Shown here piece by piece: positions 18,842 to 31,058 of a DNA stretch of 64,000 nt. Below the pieces are notes generated by a model, which saw only the letters and a program-made list of their open reading frames with translations, was not told the DNA's origin and did no database searches. Source of the DNA: Bordetella parapertussis (lineage in GTDB: Bacteria; Pseudomonadota; Gammaproteobacteria; Burkholderiales; Burkholderiaceae_C). The number at the start of each line of letters is the position of its first letter. The first letter of the stretch is position 1. The DNA lies in the NCBI GenBank assembly GCA_945901125.1, contig CAMDKD010000006.1, positions 35,058 to 99,057 of the forward strand, given 5' to 3'. The position numbers and the translations under genes are program-made.

Positions 18842-21145
18842 ATGAAATCCAAATTCTTTTTTAAGCTTTTCTCGTGCTGTCAAGCCCTGGTGTTCACCGT
18901 TTTTTTGTCTCAGGCAGCCCAGGCGGTAGAACCCTTTGTGGTCAAAGATATCCGCATGGAAGGTTTGCAAAGGGTGGAGCCTGGAAATGTGCTGGCAACC
19001 TTGCCGTTTAAAGTGGGTGAAAACTACTCGGATGACAAAGCAACCTTGGCTATCCGGAATTTATTTGCTTTGGGTTTGTTCAAAGATGTGCGAATCGAAG
19101 TCAAAGATGACGTGGTGACTGTGGTGGTGGAAGAACGGCCGCTTATTTCTGCCATTAACTTCACCGGTATCAAGGAGTTCGACAAAGAGACATTGAAAAA
19201 AGCGCTCAAGGACATCGGTTTGTCTGATGGCCGTCCATTCGATAAAGCGCTTTCCGACCGGGCTGAACAGGAGTTAAAGCGCCAGTACATCAATCGCAGC
19301 TTATATGGTGCCGAGATTGTCACCACAGTCGCGCCGGCAGAGCGCAACAAGGTCAACTTGAACTTCACCGTTATCGAAGGGGATGTTTCAAAAATCAAGG
19401 AATACAAAATCATCGGTAACAAAGCATTTGATCTTGCTGCAATCAAGGATCAACTTGATTTGTCCGAACCGAATTACATGTCCTGGTACACCAAATCAGA
19501 CCGGTATTCACAGGCCAAGTTGAATGCCGATCTGGAGAATTTAAGATCCTTTTATTTGTCTCGTGGTTATCTTGAGTTCAGAGTTGAATCTACCCAGGTT
19601 GCTATTTCCCCGAACAAGCAAGATATTACTATTACCGTCAACATTTATGAGGGTGCGCGCTTCGTGGTCAGCGAAGTTGCTCTGGAAGGTTTTTATCTGG
19701 GCCGTGACAATGAGTTTAAGTCGCTGGTTACCATCAAACCGGGCTTGGCCTATAACGTCACTGACGTGGTCGACACCAGCAAAGCTTTTGCTGATTATTT
19801 CGGCAACTTCGGCTTTGCCTTTGCCAGAGTTGAACAGCGCACTGAAATTGACCGTCAAACCAGCCAGGTCAAAATTATTTTGCAGGCAGATCCCTCGAGA
19901 CGTGCTTATGTCCGGCGGATCAATATTGCAGGTAACGAGCGCACCAGGGACGAAATCATCCGCCGGGAATTCAGGCAAATGGAATCCTCCTGGTATGACG
20001 GTCAGCGTATACGAGCATCCCGTGACAGGGTGGACCGCTTAGGCTTTTTCACCGAAGTCAGCATTGATACCCAGGAAGTTCCGGATAATCCGGACCAGGT
20101 TGACATCAATTTAAAAGTCACCGAAAAACCCACTAACTCTTTGTCCCTTGGTGTTGGATTTTCTTCATCTGAAAATGCCTTCTTATCCTTTGGTTTGAAT
20201 CAGGATAATTTCTTCGGCACTGGCAATTCAGTGGGTGTCCAAATCAATACCAGTCAATACAACAAAATTTATTCCGTGCACACGACTGATCCTTATTTCA
20301 CTGAGGACGGGGTGTCGCGAACCTTTAATCTTTTCAGTAAAAACTCTAGACCTTACTCGACTTCCACCAACTACTACAACATCAACTCTTCAGGTGTGGG
20401 CCTGAGTTTCGGCGTTCCTATTGCTGAAACAGATACTATTTATGTCGGTGCGGCTTATGACAGCACAACCATTTCAAGCGGATCAAATCTTCCAAATGCT
20501 TACACCAGTTATGCTGACGATCCCATCACCTCTGTCCCTTTAACTTTAGGCTGGGCCCGGGACAGTCGTGACAGTATGCTGGCTCCTAGCAAGGGCAAAT
20601 TCATGCGTTTGAATTCAGAGCTTGGTTTGATGGGTGACACCCGTTATTACAAAAACTCAGGGCAATACCAGCAATATTGGCCGCTTGGCCGTAAATACAC
20701 CTTTGCACTCAACGCAGAACTCGGTCTAGGCGGCAGTTTTGCCGGCCATGATTACCCCGTTTTCAAGAACTTTTATTCTGGCGGTTTGGGGTCTGTGCGA
20801 GGGTTTCAGCAGAACTCTTTGCAGACAGACACTACCTACAGCCGTTACGAAGGCGATTACTCCACTGGCGGATCTAAGAAAATCCTGCTCAATACCGAAT
20901 TCCTGATGCCTTTTCCCGGCGTTGGTACCGATAAAACGCTCCGGCTTTACACTTTTCTTGATGTAGGGAATATCTATACTGCAGACGAATCCATTGATCT
21001 GGGCCAGTTGCGAAGCTCTACCGGCTTGGGTTTGAGTTGGATTTCTCCGGTTGGCCCTTTGCGGCTGGCCGTAGCAAAACCCCTCAAGAAATTCGATAAC
21101 GATAGAATACAGAGCTTTCAATTCCAGATCGGGACTTCATTCTGA
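18842..21145 (+). CDS. bamA: Outer-membrane beta-barrel assembly protein BamA
   Basis: BamA is the essential Omp85 insertase of the BAM complex. The 767-aa precursor has a signal peptide (cleavage after SQAAQA, near residue 29), five POTRA domains (about residues 30-430; first one FVVKDIRMEGLQRV), and a 16-strand barrel. The barrel carries the Omp85 signatures GGLGSVRGFQQ (lid-lock RGF motif) and a C-terminal terminal-Phe beta signal (FQFQIGTSF). It is preceded by a 213-base gap and overlaps skp by one base. The family assignment is unambiguous. Confidence 0.97.
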   Translation: MKSKFFFKLFSCCQALVFTVFLSQAAQAVEPFVVKDIRMEGLQRVEPGNVLATLPFKVGENYSDDKATLAIRNLFALGLFKDVRIEVKDDVVTVVVEERPLISAINFTGIKEFDKETLKKALKDIGLSDGRPFDKALSDRAEQELKRQYINRSLYGAEIVTTVAPAERNKVNLNFTVIEGDVSKIKEYKIIGNKAFDLAAIKDQLDLSEPNYMSWYTKSDRYSQAKLNADLENLRSFYLSRGYLEFRVESTQVAISPNKQDITITVNIYEGARFVVSEVALEGFYLGRDNEFKSLVTIKPGLAYNVTDVVDTSKAFADYFGNFGFAFARVEQRTEIDRQTSQVKIILQADPSRRAYVRRINIAGNERTRDEIIRREFRQMESSWYDGQRIRASRDRVDRLGFFTEVSIDTQEVPDNPDQVDINLKVTEKPTNSLSLGVGFSSSENAFLSFGLNQDNFFGTGNSVGVQINTSQYNKIYSVHTTDPYFTEDGVSRTFNLFSKNSRPYSTSTNYYNINSSGVGLSFGVPIAETDTIYVGAAYDSTTISSGSNLPNAYTSYADDPITSVPLTLGWARDSRDSMLAPSKGKFMRLNSELGLMGDTRYYKNSGQYQQYWPLGRKYTFALNAELGLGGSFAGHDYPVFKNFYSGGLGSVRGFQQNSLQTDTTYSRYEGDYSTGGSKKILLNTEFLMPFPGVGTDKTLRLYTFLDVGNIYTADESIDLGQLRSSTGLGLSWISPVGPLRLAVAKPLKKFDNDRIQSFQFQIGTSF

Positions 21146-21651
21146 TGAAAACTAAACTTACACGTTCATTGTTGCTGGTCTGCCTGGGCTTGGCAGGCTT
21201 GACTATCCATGCCGAAGAATTTCGCATTGGTTTCATAAACACCGATCGGATTTTCAAGGAATCGAGCACAGCCAAAGTGGCTCAAACCAAGTTGGAACAA
21301 GAGTTTTCCAAGCGTGAAAAAGAGTTGATGGAGTTGGGTAACGGCTTGAAATCAAATTCTGAAAAGCTTGAGCGCGACTCGCCGACCTTATCTGATTCCC
21401 AGCGCACCACCAGACAAAGACAATTGTCTGACCAGGACCGTGAATTCCAGCGCAAGCGTCGCGAATTTCAGGAAGACTTGAACGCCAGGAAAAATGAAGA
21501 GTTGCAGCAGGTTCTGGAAAAGGCCAATAAAGTGGTCAAGCAAATTGCTGAAGCGGAAAAATACGACGTGATACTTCAAGAAGCTGTTTATATCAGCCCC
21601 AAGCATGACATCACCGACAAGGTGATCAAAGTCATCAACAGCGGCAAGTGA
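21145..21651 (+). CDS. skp: OmpH/Skp family periplasmic chaperone
   Basis: Skp holds unfolded outer-membrane proteins in the periplasm before delivery to BamA. The 168-aa precursor has an N-terminal signal peptide (about 23 residues, ending in HAEE), the beta-strand body [16 protein letters not shown], and long charged coiled-coil arms (about residues 45-140). It is encoded in the usual place between bamA and lpxD; its ATG overlaps the bamA stop. Confidence 0.93.
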   Translation: MKTKLTRSLLLVCLGLAGLTIHAEEFRIGFINTDRIFKESSTAKVAQTKLEQEFSKREKELMELGNGLKSNSEKLERDSPTLSDSQRTTRQRQLSDQDREFQRKRREFQEDLNARKNEELQQVLEKANKVVKQIAEAEKYDVILQEAVYISPKHDITDKVIKVINSGK

Positions 21652-21655
21652 TGGT

Positions 21656-22645
21656 GTGGTGTCCCTTGCATTAGGGTTCATCGTAGAGCAACTCGGCGGT
21701 ATCTTGCATGGATCGCCGGACACTGTTATCAGCGGGTTGGCACCTTTGGCTACTGCAGGTAGTAGCGACTTATCCTTTCTCAGCCACCCGAAATACATCT
21801 CACAACTTAGCAACACCAAAGCCGCCTGCGTCATCGTCGGGCAGGCGCATGCGACATCCGCTATTGAACGCGGCTGCTCATTGGTTGTCGACAATCCTTA
21901 TCTGTACTGGGCTGGATTGACGCAGTTATGGCGTCAACATGTAGTTCCAGACAAGGTGTCTCTATTGATTCACCCGTCAGCAGTTGTTTCAGAAACTGCC
22001 GTCATACACCCGACGGCCCGCATCGGCCCGCTGTGCGTGGTGGAAGACGGCGTATCCATAGGCGCGGGCAGTTGGCTTAAATCCAGGATTACCGTTTCCG
22101 CCGGGTGTGTCATTGGTGAAAACTGCATTCTTCATGCAGGCGTGGTGATCGGTGCCGATGGTTTCGGCTTTGCGCTTGACCAGGGGCAATGGATAAAGAT
22201 AGAGCAATTCGGCGGCGTATTGATTGGTAACGATGTGGAAATCGGGGCGAACACATGTGTTGACCGTGGTGCCATTGAAGACACGGTGATTGAAGACGGT
22301 GTCAAGCTGGATAACCTGATTCAGATCGGACACAATGTTCACATAGGCAAGCACACGGCCATGGCCGGTTGTGTCGGGGTGGCCGGCAGCGCCAGAATCG
22401 GCGCGCATTGCACCGTGGGCGGTGGCGCCGTCATCCTCGGCCATTTGGAGCTGGCCGACCATGTGCATGTGTCTGCCGCCTCTGTGGTCAGCCATTCCTT
22501 GCTCAAACCCGGGACTTACAGCGGTGTCTTCCCGATAGACGAAAATGCAGCCTGGCAGAAGAATGCTGCCAGTTTGCGGCAACTCAATGCTTTGCGCGAA
22601 CGCATACGCCGGTTAGAAAATAATTTCAATACATCAGGGCCATGA
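21656..22645 (+). CDS. lpxD: UDP-3-O-(3-hydroxyacyl)glucosamine N-acyltransferase
   Basis: LpxD adds the N-linked hydroxyacyl chain in the third step of lipid A synthesis. The 329-aa protein has the N-terminal uridine-binding domain ([13 protein letters not shown]) and then a left-handed parallel beta-helix of hexapeptide repeats from about residue 105 to 285. The catalytic His lies in [17 protein letters not shown]. The start is GTG at 21656, four bases after the skp stop; an overlapping ATG at 21651 is in another frame. It overlaps fabZ by four bases. Confidence 0.95.
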   Translation: MVSLALGFIVEQLGGILHGSPDTVISGLAPLATAGSSDLSFLSHPKYISQLSNTKAACVIVGQAHATSAIERGCSLVVDNPYLYWAGLTQLWRQHVVPDKVSLLIHPSAVVSETAVIHPTARIGPLCVVEDGVSIGAGSWLKSRITVSAGCVIGENCILHAGVVIGADGFGFALDQGQWIKIEQFGGVLIGNDVEIGANTCVDRGAIEDTVIEDGVKLDNLIQIGHNVHIGKHTAMAGCVGVAGSARIGAHCTVGGGAVILGHLELADHVHVSAASVVSHSLLKPGTYSGVFPIDENAAWQKNAASLRQLNALRERIRRLENNFNTSGP

Positions 22646-23085
22646 TCATGGATATCCATCAAATTTTAAAAATGTTGCCGCACCGCTACCCGTTTTTGCT
22701 GGTGGATCGTGTGTTGCAATTAGACAAGGGAAAATCCATAGTTGCCTTGAAAAATGTCACCATCAATGAGCCTTTTTTCAACGGCCATTTCCCGCATCGC
22801 CCGGTCATGCCAGGCGTGTTGATGCTCGAGGCGCTGGCGCAGGCTGCTGCTTTGCTGTCTTTTCACACCATGGATGTGGTGCCGGATGAAAACACCATTT
22901 ATTACTTTGCCGGCATTGATGGCGCGCGTTTCAAGCGCCCGGTCGAACCCGGTGACGCTTTGACCTTGATGGTTGAACTCGATCGCATGAAAGCCGGTAT
23001 CTTCAAATTCAAAGCCAAAGCCATGGTGGGTGCGGAACTGGCGGTTGAGGCCGAGTTGATGTGCACCATGCGCCGTATTGACTGA
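22642..23085 (+). CDS. fabZ: (3R)-hydroxymyristoyl-ACP dehydratase
   Basis: FabZ dehydrates 3-hydroxyacyl-ACP in fatty acid elongation and competes with the Lpx enzymes for hydroxyacyl-ACP. The 147-aa hot-dog-fold protein carries [13 protein letters not shown], the active-site His in [23 protein letters not shown], and [17 protein letters not shown]. Two in-frame ATGs (22642 and 22648) are possible; the first gives an ATGA overlap with lpxD and suggests translational coupling. Confidence 0.97.
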   Translation: MIMDIHQILKMLPHRYPFLLVDRVLQLDKGKSIVALKNVTINEPFFNGHFPHRPVMPGVLMLEALAQAAALLSFHTMDVVPDENTIYYFAGIDGARFKRPVEPGDALTLMVELDRMKAGIFKFKAKAMVGAELAVEAELMCTMRRID

Positions 23086-23092
23086 CTTGCCC

Positions 23093-23887
23093 ATGGCTCA
23101 GATACACCCGACTGCTCTGGTAGACCCGGCAGCGCAAATTCACGAATCAGTCTCGATTGGTGCTTACAGCATCATCGGTCCCCATGTCCGCATCGGTGCG
23201 GGCACCACCGTGGCTTCACATTGCGTCATAGAGGGCAGAACCACCATAGGCGAAGATAACCGTATTTTTCAATTCAATTCACTCGGTGCGGTGCCGCAAG
23301 ACAAAAAATACGCCGGTGAACCCTGTGAACTTGTGATCGGCGACCGCAACACTATTCGTGAATTCTGTACTTTCAATATCGGTACCGCCCATGACCAGGG
23401 TGTGACGCGGGTCGGCCATGACAACTGGTTGATGGCATATGTACACCTGGCCCATGATTGTCAGGTAGGTAACCACACCATCTTCGCCAACAGCACCCAG
23501 TTGGCCGGACATGTCCATGTCGGGGACTGGGCGATTCTGGGTGGCTTCACGGTGGTACATCAATTTTGTCGTCTTGGGGCGCACAGTTTCACTGCCATGA
23601 ATTCCTTGTTATTTGCAGACCTTCCCCCGTTTGCCATGTGCCAGGGGCAACCGGCGCAGGTGCGCTCTATGAACTATGAAGGCATGAAGCGCAGGGGTTT
23701 TTCTGCTTCGCAGATTCAAGCGGTCAAGCAGATGCACAAAGCGCTTTACCGGCAAGACCTGAGCCTGCAAGCCGCGCTTGAGCAAATTCAGGCCATGCCT
23801 GAAACGGACGCAAGCATTACTGACGTGGTCGACATGATGTCAATCTTTCTGGCGCAGGTGTCGGCCAACCGCGGCATCATCCGTTGA
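23093..23887 (+). CDS. lpxA: UDP-N-acetylglucosamine O-acyltransferase
   Basis: LpxA performs the first committed step of lipid A synthesis, acylating UDP-GlcNAc from hydroxyacyl-ACP. The 264-aa protein begins [19 protein letters not shown]. It has a hexapeptide beta-helix, with the catalytic His in [14 protein letters not shown] and the C-terminal helical domain [18 protein letters not shown]. The ATG at 23093 lies 7 bases after fabZ; an upstream TTG at 23078 is inside fabZ and less likely. Confidence 0.96.
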   Translation: MAQIHPTALVDPAAQIHESVSIGAYSIIGPHVRIGAGTTVASHCVIEGRTTIGEDNRIFQFNSLGAVPQDKKYAGEPCELVIGDRNTIREFCTFNIGTAHDQGVTRVGHDNWLMAYVHLAHDCQVGNHTIFANSTQLAGHVHVGDWAILGGFTVVHQFCRLGAHSFTAMNSLLFADLPPFAMCQGQPAQVRSMNYEGMKRRGFSASQIQAVKQMHKALYRQDLSLQAALEQIQAMPETDASITDVVDMMSIFLAQVSANRGIIR

Positions 23888-23904
23888 ACCCTGCCGGACC
23901 AACC

Positions 23905-25053
23905 ATGACCGACATACCTGCGCTCGAGATAGCCATGGTCGCCGGCGAAACCTCAGGCGACTTGCTGGCCTCGCTGGTCATTCCTGGCTTGCAACAACGC
24001 TGGCCGTCCTTGCGCATGACAGGTATCGGCGGACCGCGCATGCAGCAATCCGGGTTTGTTTCCTGGTGGCCGATGGAGAAGTTATCGGTGCGCGGTTATG
24101 TGGAAGTGCTTAAGCATTACCGCGAAATCGTAGCCATCAGGCGGCAGCTCAAAACCCGTTTGTTAGACACCAGGCCGGATATATTCATCGGCATTGACGC
24201 GCCGGATTTCAACCTGGATCTGGCCCGTGACCTGCGGCAAGCGGGATTGAAAACCGTGCAATTTGTCTGTCCCTCGGTGTGGGCTTGGCGCGCAAAGCGT
24301 CTGCAAAAAATACGCGACAGCGTGGATCACGTGCTGTGTATTTTTCCTTTTGAACCCGATTTGTTGTCCCGGCACGGTATTGCCGCCACCTTTGTCGGCC
24401 ATCCTTTGGCGAATTTGATTCCCGAGCAGGCGGACAAGGCTGCGGCCAGAACTCAGCTGGATTTGCCGCCGCAGGCGAGGGTGCTGGCAGTGCTTCCCGG
24501 CAGCCGCAAAGACGAGATCAAACATTTGTTGCCCCGTTTTTTAGCCGCTGTTGAATTGCTTCGCCAACAGCAGCCTGATGTGCTGGCTGTGTTGCCTGTG
24601 GCACCCGGTATGACCGGTTTGGTCAATGACATCGCCCGGCAATTTCCCGGTGCCCGTCATTTGAAAATCATCCAAGGCCAAAGCCATGCGGTGATGGCTG
24701 CTGCTGATGTCGCTATGGTGGCCAGCGGGACGGCAACGCTGGAAGCCGCGTTGTTCAAATGCCCCATGGTGATTGCCTACGCCATGCCCTGGTTAAGCTG
24801 GCAAATCATTGAACGCAAACGCTTGCAACCCTGGGTCGGGTTGCCGAATATTTTGTGTCAGGATTTTGTGGTGCCCGAGTTGTTGCAATCTCAAGCCACA
24901 CCTGTGGCGCTGGCCCGCTGCGTGACGGATTGGTTAGAGCAACCGGCCCGTGTGCAGGCGTTGCAACAAACTTTTTCCCGCTTGCACCAATCTTTGCGTG
25001 CTGACACGCCCAAGGTAGCCACAGATGCGATCGCGCAAATCCTCCAAGCCTGA
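23905..25053 (+). CDS. lpxB: Lipid-A-disaccharide synthase
   Basis: LpxB (GT19 glycosyltransferase) joins UDP-diacylglucosamine to lipid X to form the lipid A disaccharide at the inner membrane. The 382-aa product shows [14 protein letters not shown] and [12 protein letters not shown] near the N-terminus. Further on are [42 protein letters not shown], and [16 protein letters not shown]. The ATG at 23905 was chosen over a TTG at 23884. The 3' end overlaps rnhB by 29 bases. Confidence 0.95.
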   Translation: MTDIPALEIAMVAGETSGDLLASLVIPGLQQRWPSLRMTGIGGPRMQQSGFVSWWPMEKLSVRGYVEVLKHYREIVAIRRQLKTRLLDTRPDIFIGIDAPDFNLDLARDLRQAGLKTVQFVCPSVWAWRAKRLQKIRDSVDHVLCIFPFEPDLLSRHGIAATFVGHPLANLIPEQADKAAARTQLDLPPQARVLAVLPGSRKDEIKHLLPRFLAAVELLRQQQPDVLAVLPVAPGMTGLVNDIARQFPGARHLKIIQGQSHAVMAAADVAMVASGTATLEAALFKCPMVIAYAMPWLSWQIIERKRLQPWVGLPNILCQDFVVPELLQSQATPVALARCVTDWLEQPARVQALQQTFSRLHQSLRADTPKVATDAIAQILQA

Positions 25054-25675
25054 GCAGGTCAAGCTCAACTGGGACCATGGCCCGGTCTTGATTGCCGGCG
25101 TGGATGAGGCCGGGCGCGGCCCTCTGGCCGGTCCGGTGTTTGCAGCGGCCGTCATGCTCGACGATCTGGCACCGGTGCGCGGATTGGCTGATTCGAAAAC
25201 GCTCAGCCCTGCTAAGCGGGAAAAACTCTATGACCAGATCCGTGCAAATGCCTTGTGTTTTTGCGTGGCTCAGGCATCGGTAGAGGAAATCGATCAGCAC
25301 AATATTTTGCAGGCCACCATGTTGGCCATGCAGCGGGCGGTCAAGGGTTTGCGTTTGAAACCCCGCAAGGTGCTGGTCGATGGAAACCGCTTGCCGGTGC
25401 TGGATATGCTGGCAGAAGCCATTGTCAAAGGCGACAGCAAGGTGGCCGCCATATCAGCTGCCTCTATCCTCGCCAAGGTAGAGCGCGACCGCTGGTGTTG
25501 CACCATTGATGCGGACTTTCCTGCTTATGGTTTTGCCAGACACAAAGGCTATGGCACCGCTGAGCACCTGAAGGCTTTGAAAACTTTGGGTCCAACCATC
25601 TGGCACCGGCGCAGTTTTGCACCGGTGGCGGCCATGCTGGGTGACACCGGCGGGGGCAAAACACATGGCGCTTAA
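25025..25675 (+). CDS. rnhB: Ribonuclease HII
   Basis: RNase HII cleaves the RNA strand of RNA-DNA hybrids, including single embedded ribonucleotides. The 216-aa protein has the four-carboxylate active site. [14 protein letters not shown] supplies Asp-Glu, [12 protein letters not shown] follows, LVDGNRLP supplies Asp, and the last segment is [16 protein letters not shown]. The ATG at 25025 lies inside the 3' end of lpxB (29-base overlap). It overlaps the downstream methyltransferase by 11 bases, so the three are probably co-expressed. Confidence 0.95.
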   Translation: MRSRKSSKPEQVKLNWDHGPVLIAGVDEAGRGPLAGPVFAAAVMLDDLAPVRGLADSKTLSPAKREKLYDQIRANALCFCVAQASVEEIDQHNILQATMLAMQRAVKGLRLKPRKVLVDGNRLPVLDMLAEAIVKGDSKVAAISAASILAKVERDRWCCTIDADFPAYGFARHKGYGTAEHLKALKTLGPTIWHRRSFAPVAAMLGDTGGGKTHGA

Positions 25676-26444
25676 ATCCATCAGCTCCAAAGACAATCCG
25701 CTGTTCAAGCAATTGAAAGCCCTGGCGAATGACAACACCGCCTACCGCAGCAGCAGGCAAGTCTGGCTGGAAGGTGAGCATTTGTGCCAGGCCGCGTTTG
25801 ACAGCGGGCTGCGCTTTAGCCAATTGGTATTGCTCGATTCGGTGCAGGCTGACAGTCTTGCCCACTGGGCGGCACGTTGCGACACGGTATTGCAACTCTC
25901 CGCGAGCTTGATGTCGGCACTGAGTTCTTTGCCGTCCCCCTCCTGGATAGGCGGGGTGGTGGAACTGCCGCAAACCCATGCCATGAATTCTCTGGCGTCT
26001 GTGGTGGTGCTCGATCAAGTGCAGGATCCCGGCAATGCCGGCGCTATCTTGCGTTGTGCCGCAGCCTTTGGTTTCAAGCAGGTCAGCACCACCCCGGGCT
26101 CGGTGGCTTTGTGGTCTGCCAAAGTGGTGCGGTCTGCGATGGGCGCGCATTTCGGTTTGCAGTTGAACGAGTCTTTGGACGTGGCCGACATCTTGGAACT
26201 CAATACGCCGGTCTTGCTGACTGATGTTCACCAGGGCACTTACTTGCATGAGCTGATGGCGGACAAAAAATTACCCTGGCCTTGCATTTGGGTGTTCGGT
26301 CACGAAGGCCAAGGCGTCAGTCTCAACTGGCCGGATGACAAGGTGCAGCGCGTCAGAATTGCTCAGCCGGGAGGGCAGGAGTCTTTGAATGTGGCTGCGG
26401 CTGCGGCCATTTGTTTGCACGCCAGTGCCTGTCAACGTGTATAG
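25665..26444 (+). CDS. TrmH/SpoU-family RNA 2'-O-methyltransferase
   Basis: A 259-aa SPOUT-class methyltransferase that probably modifies rRNA or tRNA ribose. An N-terminal substrate-binding domain ([17 protein letters not shown]) precedes the trefoil-knot domain with its three motifs: [31 protein letters not shown], and [19 protein letters not shown]. The C-terminal knot motif is complete, so it should be active. The frame is open further upstream within rnhB, but the ATG at 25665 begins the homologous region. The exact target nucleotide is not predictable. Confidence 0.9.
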   Translation: MALKSISSKDNPLFKQLKALANDNTAYRSSRQVWLEGEHLCQAAFDSGLRFSQLVLLDSVQADSLAHWAARCDTVLQLSASLMSALSSLPSPSWIGGVVELPQTHAMNSLASVVVLDQVQDPGNAGAILRCAAAFGFKQVSTTPGSVALWSAKVVRSAMGAHFGLQLNESLDVADILELNTPVLLTDVHQGTYLHELMADKKLPWPCIWVFGHEGQGVSLNWPDDKVQRVRIAQPGGQESLNVAAAAAICLHASACQRV

Positions 26445-26615
26445 AAGTGTTAGCAGACGATTGCACCGGTCGTAGCGATGAGGCGCAGGCATATAATGCG
26501 TGACTTCTATATCAACCGCACGCCCTTCGCTCGAAAAAAAGCCAATCCCCTTGTATAGCAGCCAAAGAGAAGGCCTCTCTTGCACCTGGGGCGTCACCGA
26601 ATCTCGGAGATCTGA

Positions 26616-27788
26616 GTGCTTTTGACTCTTCAGGGAAATCGTCCTCCCGCTATTTTGGCGCTATCTGACGGCACGGTCTTCATGGGGCAATCCATCGGTC
26701 ATGATGGTCACACTGTCGGCGAAGTTGTTTTCAATACTTCCATGACCGGGTATCAGGAAATTCTGACCGACCCGAGTTACTGCCAGCAATTGGTCACCTT
26801 GACTTATTCGCACATTGGCAATTACGGTGTGAACAGTGAGGACAACGAAGCCGACCGCATTCATGCCGCCGGACTGATCATCAAGAATTTACCTTTGATG
26901 CATTCCAACTTCCGCGCCGACAGTGATTTGACGCATTTCCTCAAAGCCCAAGGAACCGTGGCGATTGCAGACATAGACACCCGTATGCTGACCCGGCATT
27001 TGCGCGAAAGGGGCGCGCAGAACGGCGCCATCGTGGCCTACCCTGCCAAGCATGTCATCACGTCAGAGGACATGGCTCAGGCTGTTGCCCTGGCTAAGCA
27101 AGCCCCGGCCATGAACGGACTGGATCTCGCGTCCAAGGTCAGTGTTGCAACAGCCTATCCCTGGCATGAAACCGAATGGCAACTGGGTGAGGGCTACCGC
27201 AAGCTGGAAAAAGCCAGTTACCGTGTGGTGGCCTTCGACTTCGGTGTCAAAAGAAATATTTTGCGCATGCTGGCGCAACGCGGTTGCGAGGTCACCGTGG
27301 TTCCCGCCACAACATCAGCACAACAAGTGTTGCAAATGAAGCCTGATGGCGTGTTTCTTTCCAACGGCCCGGGAGACCCCGGTCCTTGCACCTATGCGAT
27401 TGAGGCCACGCAAACTCTGCTGGCCGAAAAAATCCCTTTGTTCGGTATTTGTCTGGGGCACCAGATACTGGCGCTGGCCTGCGGCGCCAGCACCTACAAA
27501 ATGAAATTCGGCCATCACGGCGCCAACCACCCGGTCAAGGATTTGCAGACCTCCCGCGTGTCCATCACCAGCCAGAACCACGGTTTTGCGGTAGATGAAA
27601 AAACACTGCCTGCGCATGTACGCGCCACCCACGTCAGTTTGTTTGACGGCAGTTTGCAAGGACTGGAATTGACGGATCAAGCCGCATTCAGCTTCCAGGG
27701 GCATCCGGAGGCTTCACCCGGCCCGCATGACATCGGTTATTTGTTTGACCGCTTTATTCACTCAATGGCGGTTTCTCAGCATGGCTAA
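26616..27788 (+). CDS. carA: Carbamoyl-phosphate synthase small (glutaminase) chain
   Basis: CarA hydrolyses glutamine to feed ammonia to CarB for carbamoyl phosphate, the precursor of arginine and pyrimidines. The 390-aa protein has the N-terminal CPSase domain ([35 protein letters not shown]) and a class I amidotransferase domain. In the latter the nucleophile Cys is in [16 protein letters not shown], with His/Glu in [11 protein letters not shown]. The start GTG at 26616 follows CGGAGA. A TATAAT at 26492-26497 in the 170-base leader could be the promoter -10. It overlaps carB by 8 bases. Confidence 0.96.
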   Translation: MLLTLQGNRPPAILALSDGTVFMGQSIGHDGHTVGEVVFNTSMTGYQEILTDPSYCQQLVTLTYSHIGNYGVNSEDNEADRIHAAGLIIKNLPLMHSNFRADSDLTHFLKAQGTVAIADIDTRMLTRHLRERGAQNGAIVAYPAKHVITSEDMAQAVALAKQAPAMNGLDLASKVSVATAYPWHETEWQLGEGYRKLEKASYRVVAFDFGVKRNILRMLAQRGCEVTVVPATTSAQQVLQMKPDGVFLSNGPGDPGPCTYAIEATQTLLAEKIPLFGICLGHQILALACGASTYKMKFGHHGANHPVKDLQTSRVSITSQNHGFAVDEKTLPAHVRATHVSLFDGSLQGLELTDQAAFSFQGHPEASPGPHDIGYLFDRFIHSMAVSQHG

Positions 27789-30700
27789 ACGCACAGACAT
27801 TAAAAGCATTTTGTTGATAGGCGCAGGGCCAATCGTCATCGGTCAGGCCTGCGAATTTGATTATTCCGGCGTGCAGGCTTGCAAGGCCTTGCGCGAGGAA
27901 GGCTACAAGGTCATTTTGATCAACAGCAACCCGGCCACCATCATGACCGACCCGGCCACGGCTGACGTCACTTACATAGAGCCCATCACCTGGAAGACGG
28001 TGGAAAAAATCATCGCCAAGGAAAAGCCGGATGCGATTTTGCCGACCATGGGCGGACAGACCGCGCTTAATTGCGCCCTGGATTTGTGGCGTCACGGCGT
28101 GCTGGACAAATATTTGGGTGCCAACACCGGCAAGCCGGTGGAATTGATCGGTGCCACCCCTGAAGCCATTGACAAAGCCGAAGACCGTTTGAAGTTCAAA
28201 GACGCTATGACCAAAATCGGTCTGGGCTCGGCGCGTTCCGGTATTGCCCACAGCTTGGATGAAGCCTGGACCGTACAAAAAACCGTCGGCTTTCCTGTCG
28301 TTATCCGCCCGAGCTTCACTTTGGGCGGCACCGGCGGCGGCATTGCCTACAACCCCGAAGAATTTGAAGAGATTTGCAAACGCGGACTGGAAGCTTCACC
28401 CACCAGCGAATTGTTGATTGAAGAATCTTTGCTCGGCTGGAAAGAATACGAAATGGAAGTGGTGCGCGACAAGGCGGACAACTGCATCATCGTGTGTTCC
28501 ATCGAAAACCTGGACCCCATGGGCGTGCACACAGGCGACTCCATCACCGTCGCGCCGGCCCAAACCTTGACCGACAAGGAATACCAGATTCTGCGCAACG
28601 CCAGTCTGGCGGTGTTGCGTGAAATCGGCGTGGACACCGGCGGCTCTAACGTGCAGTTCTCCATCAACCCGGCTGACGGCCGCATGGTCGTCATTGAAAT
28701 GAATCCGCGGGTGTCGCGTTCGTCTGCGCTGGCGTCCAAAGCCACCGGTTTCCCGATTGCCAAAGTGGCCGCCAAACTCGCTGTAGGTTTCACGTTGGAC
28801 GAATTGCGCAACGACATCACGGGCGGCGCCACGCCCGCGAGTTTTGAGCCCAGCATCGATTACGTGGTCACGAAAATACCGCGCTTTGCGTTTGAAAAAT
28901 TCCCGACGGCAGACAGCCGCTTGACCACACAAATGAAATCTGTGGGCGAGGTCATGGCCATAGGCCGCACCTTCCAGGAGTCTTTCCAAAAGGCTTTGCG
29001 CGGACTTGAGGTCGGTGTTGACGGTATGAATGAAAAAACCCAGGACCGCGAGGTGCTGGAAAAGGAACTCGGCGCGCCAGGCCCCGAGCGCATCTGGTAT
29101 GTCGGCGACGCATTCGCCATGGGCATGAGCGTGGATGAAGTGCATGCACTCACTAGCATCGACCCCTGGTTTTTGGTGCAAATCGAGGACATCGTCAAGA
29201 TCGAGCTTGAACTCGAAACGCATCAACTGGCAGACATCAGCGCAGGCGAATTGCGTTTGTTAAAGCAAAAAGGTTTTTCTGACCGACGCCTGGCCAGGCA
29301 ACTGAAAACCACTGAAAAAGCCGTGCGCGAAGCCCGCCATGCTTTAGGCGTGCGCCCGGTGTTCAAGCGGGTAGACACGTGTGCCGCAGAGTTTGCGACC
29401 AACACTGCCTACATGTATTCGACCTACGAGCAGGAATGCGAAGCTGCACCGACTGACCGTCAAAAAATCATGGTGCTGGGCGGCGGACCCAACCGCATCG
29501 GCCAGGGCATTGAGTTTGATTACTGCTGTGTGCATGCGGCGCTGGCCATGCGCGAAGACGGCTATGAAACCATCATGGTCAATTGCAATCCGGAAACTGT
29601 GTCCACCGACTACGACACCAGCGACCGCTTGTACTTTGAACCTCTGACACTGGAAGACGTGCTGGAAATCGTTGCCAAAGAAAAGCCCATGGGCGTGATC
29701 GTGCAATACGGCGGTCAAACCCCTTTGAAGCTGGCCTTGGGCCTGGAAGCCGAAGGCGTGCCCATCATCGGCACCAGCCCTGACATGATTGACGCAGCCG
29801 AAGACCGCGAGCGTTTCCAGCAATTGCTTCACACCCTGGGTTTGCGTCAGCCGCCGAATGCGACCGCCAGAACCGAAGAAGAAGCTTTAGAAAAGGCCAA
29901 AGAACTCGGTTATCCGTTGGTGGTTCGTCCCAGTTATGTGCTGGGCGGGCGGGCCATGGAAATCGTGCACGAGCAGCGCGACCTTGAGCGTTACATGCGC
30001 GAAGCGGTCAAAGTCAGCCACGAATCCCCGGTGCTGCTGGACCGTTTTTTGAACGACGCCATCGAATGCGATGTCGACGCCATTTGCGACGGCCAGCAAG
30101 TGTTTATCGGTGGCGTCATGGAGCATATCGAGCAAGCCGGCGTGCACAGCGGCGACTCCGCGTGCTCGCTGCCGCCGTATTCCTTGTCCGACGCCACCAT
30201 TGCCGAATTGAAACGCCAGACCACCGAAATGGCGCACGGTCTTAAAGTGGTTGGTTTGATGAATGTGCAGTTCGCCATTCAAAAGCTGGATGGTCAGGAC
30301 GTGATTTATGTGCTCGAAGTCAATCCGCGGGCCAGCCGCACCGTGCCCTTTGTCAGCAAGGCCACCGGCATACAACTGGCCAAGGTAGCGGCGCGTTGCA
30401 TGGTCGGGCAAAGTCTGGCCTCGCAAGGTATTACCCGCGAAGTGCACCCCCCGTATTTCAGCGTCAAGGAAGCGGTGTTCCCGTTTGTCAAATTCCCTGG
30501 CGTCGACACCATACTCGGCCCGGAGATGAAATCCACCGGCGAGGTCATGGGCGTAGGACTGAGCTTTGGCGAAGCTTTTGTCAAAAGCCAGTTGGGTGCA
30601 GGCACCAAGCTGCCGCGTCCCACAGATGCGGTGCGCAAAGTGTTCCTCACGGTGAAAAACACTGACAAGGTACGCGCTGTAGAAGTGGCACGGCGCTTGT

Positions 30701-31035
30701 CAGATTACGGCTTTGAACTGGTTGCCACCAAAGGCACCGCTGCCGCTATCCATGCCGCCGGTATACCGGTGGTGGCGGTTAACAAAGTCACCGAAGGCCG
30801 GCCGCACGTGGTCGATATGATCAAGAACAACGAAATCGCGTTGGTCATCAACACCGTGGAAGAACGGCGTAACGCGATTGCTGATTCGCGTCAGATCCGT
30901 ATTTCTTCATTGCTGGCGCGGGTCACCACATTCACGACGATTGCCGGTGCAGAAGCCGCGGTCGAAGGCATGAAATACTTGGACAATCTCGATGTTTATT
31001 CATTGCAGGATTTGCATCTTCAATTGCAAGCCTGA
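27781..31035 (+). CDS. carB: Carbamoyl-phosphate synthase large chain
   Basis: CarB builds carbamoyl phosphate from bicarbonate, ammonia and two ATP. The 1084-aa protein has the tandem ATP-grasp architecture. The first half starts with [23 protein letters not shown]. The second starts near residue 563 with [22 protein letters not shown], showing the ancient internal duplication. A C-terminal MGS-like allosteric domain is at about residues 945-1084. The ATG at 27781 lies within the end of carA; the frame is open to 27727 but the conserved N-terminus begins at [10 protein letters not shown]. greA follows after 23 bases. Confidence 0.98.
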   Translation: MAKRTDIKSILLIGAGPIVIGQACEFDYSGVQACKALREEGYKVILINSNPATIMTDPATADVTYIEPITWKTVEKIIAKEKPDAILPTMGGQTALNCALDLWRHGVLDKYLGANTGKPVELIGATPEAIDKAEDRLKFKDAMTKIGLGSARSGIAHSLDEAWTVQKTVGFPVVIRPSFTLGGTGGGIAYNPEEFEEICKRGLEASPTSELLIEESLLGWKEYEMEVVRDKADNCIIVCSIENLDPMGVHTGDSITVAPAQTLTDKEYQILRNASLAVLREIGVDTGGSNVQFSINPADGRMVVIEMNPRVSRSSALASKATGFPIAKVAAKLAVGFTLDELRNDITGGATPASFEPSIDYVVTKIPRFAFEKFPTADSRLTTQMKSVGEVMAIGRTFQESFQKALRGLEVGVDGMNEKTQDREVLEKELGAPGPERIWYVGDAFAMGMSVDEVHALTSIDPWFLVQIEDIVKIELELETHQLADISAGELRLLKQKGFSDRRLARQLKTTEKAVREARHALGVRPVFKRVDTCAAEFATNTAYMYSTYEQECEAAPTDRQKIMVLGGGPNRIGQGIEFDYCCVHAALAMREDGYETIMVNCNPETVSTDYDTSDRLYFEPLTLEDVLEIVAKEKPMGVIVQYGGQTPLKLALGLEAEGVPIIGTSPDMIDAAEDRERFQQLLHTLGLRQPPNATARTEEEALEKAKELGYPLVVRPSYVLGGRAMEIVHEQRDLERYMREAVKVSHESPVLLDRFLNDAIECDVDAICDGQQVFIGGVMEHIEQAGVHSGDSACSLPPYSLSDATIAELKRQTTEMAHGLKVVGLMNVQFAIQKLDGQDVIYVLEVNPRASRTVPFVSKATGIQLAKVAARCMVGQSLASQGITREVHPPYFSVKEAVFPFVKFPGVDTILGPEMKSTGEVMGVGLSFGEAFVKSQLGAGTKLPRPTDAVRKVFLTVKNTDKVRAVEVARRLSDYGFELVATKGTAAAIHAAGIPVVAVNKVTEGRPHVVDMIKNNEIALVINTVEERRNAIADSRQIRISSLLARVTTFTTIAGAEAAVEGMKYLDNLDVYSLQDLHLQLQA

Positions 31036-31058
31036 TTTTCAACCTGCTCATACCTGCC

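Noticed and set aside
25464..26249. Minus-strand reading frame of 261 codons across rnhB and the methyltransferase gene
   Set aside because: Overlaps two confidently identified genes and has low-complexity composition.
26445..26615. A riboswitch or attenuator before carA
   Set aside because: Only a TATAAT and a short AGAGA/TCTCT dyad are visible; no terminator-antiterminator pair or known aptamer pattern.
28396..29226. Long minus-strand reading frame of 276 codons inside carB
   Set aside because: Antisense shadow of a highly conserved gene; His/Gln/Val-rich composition without any domain.
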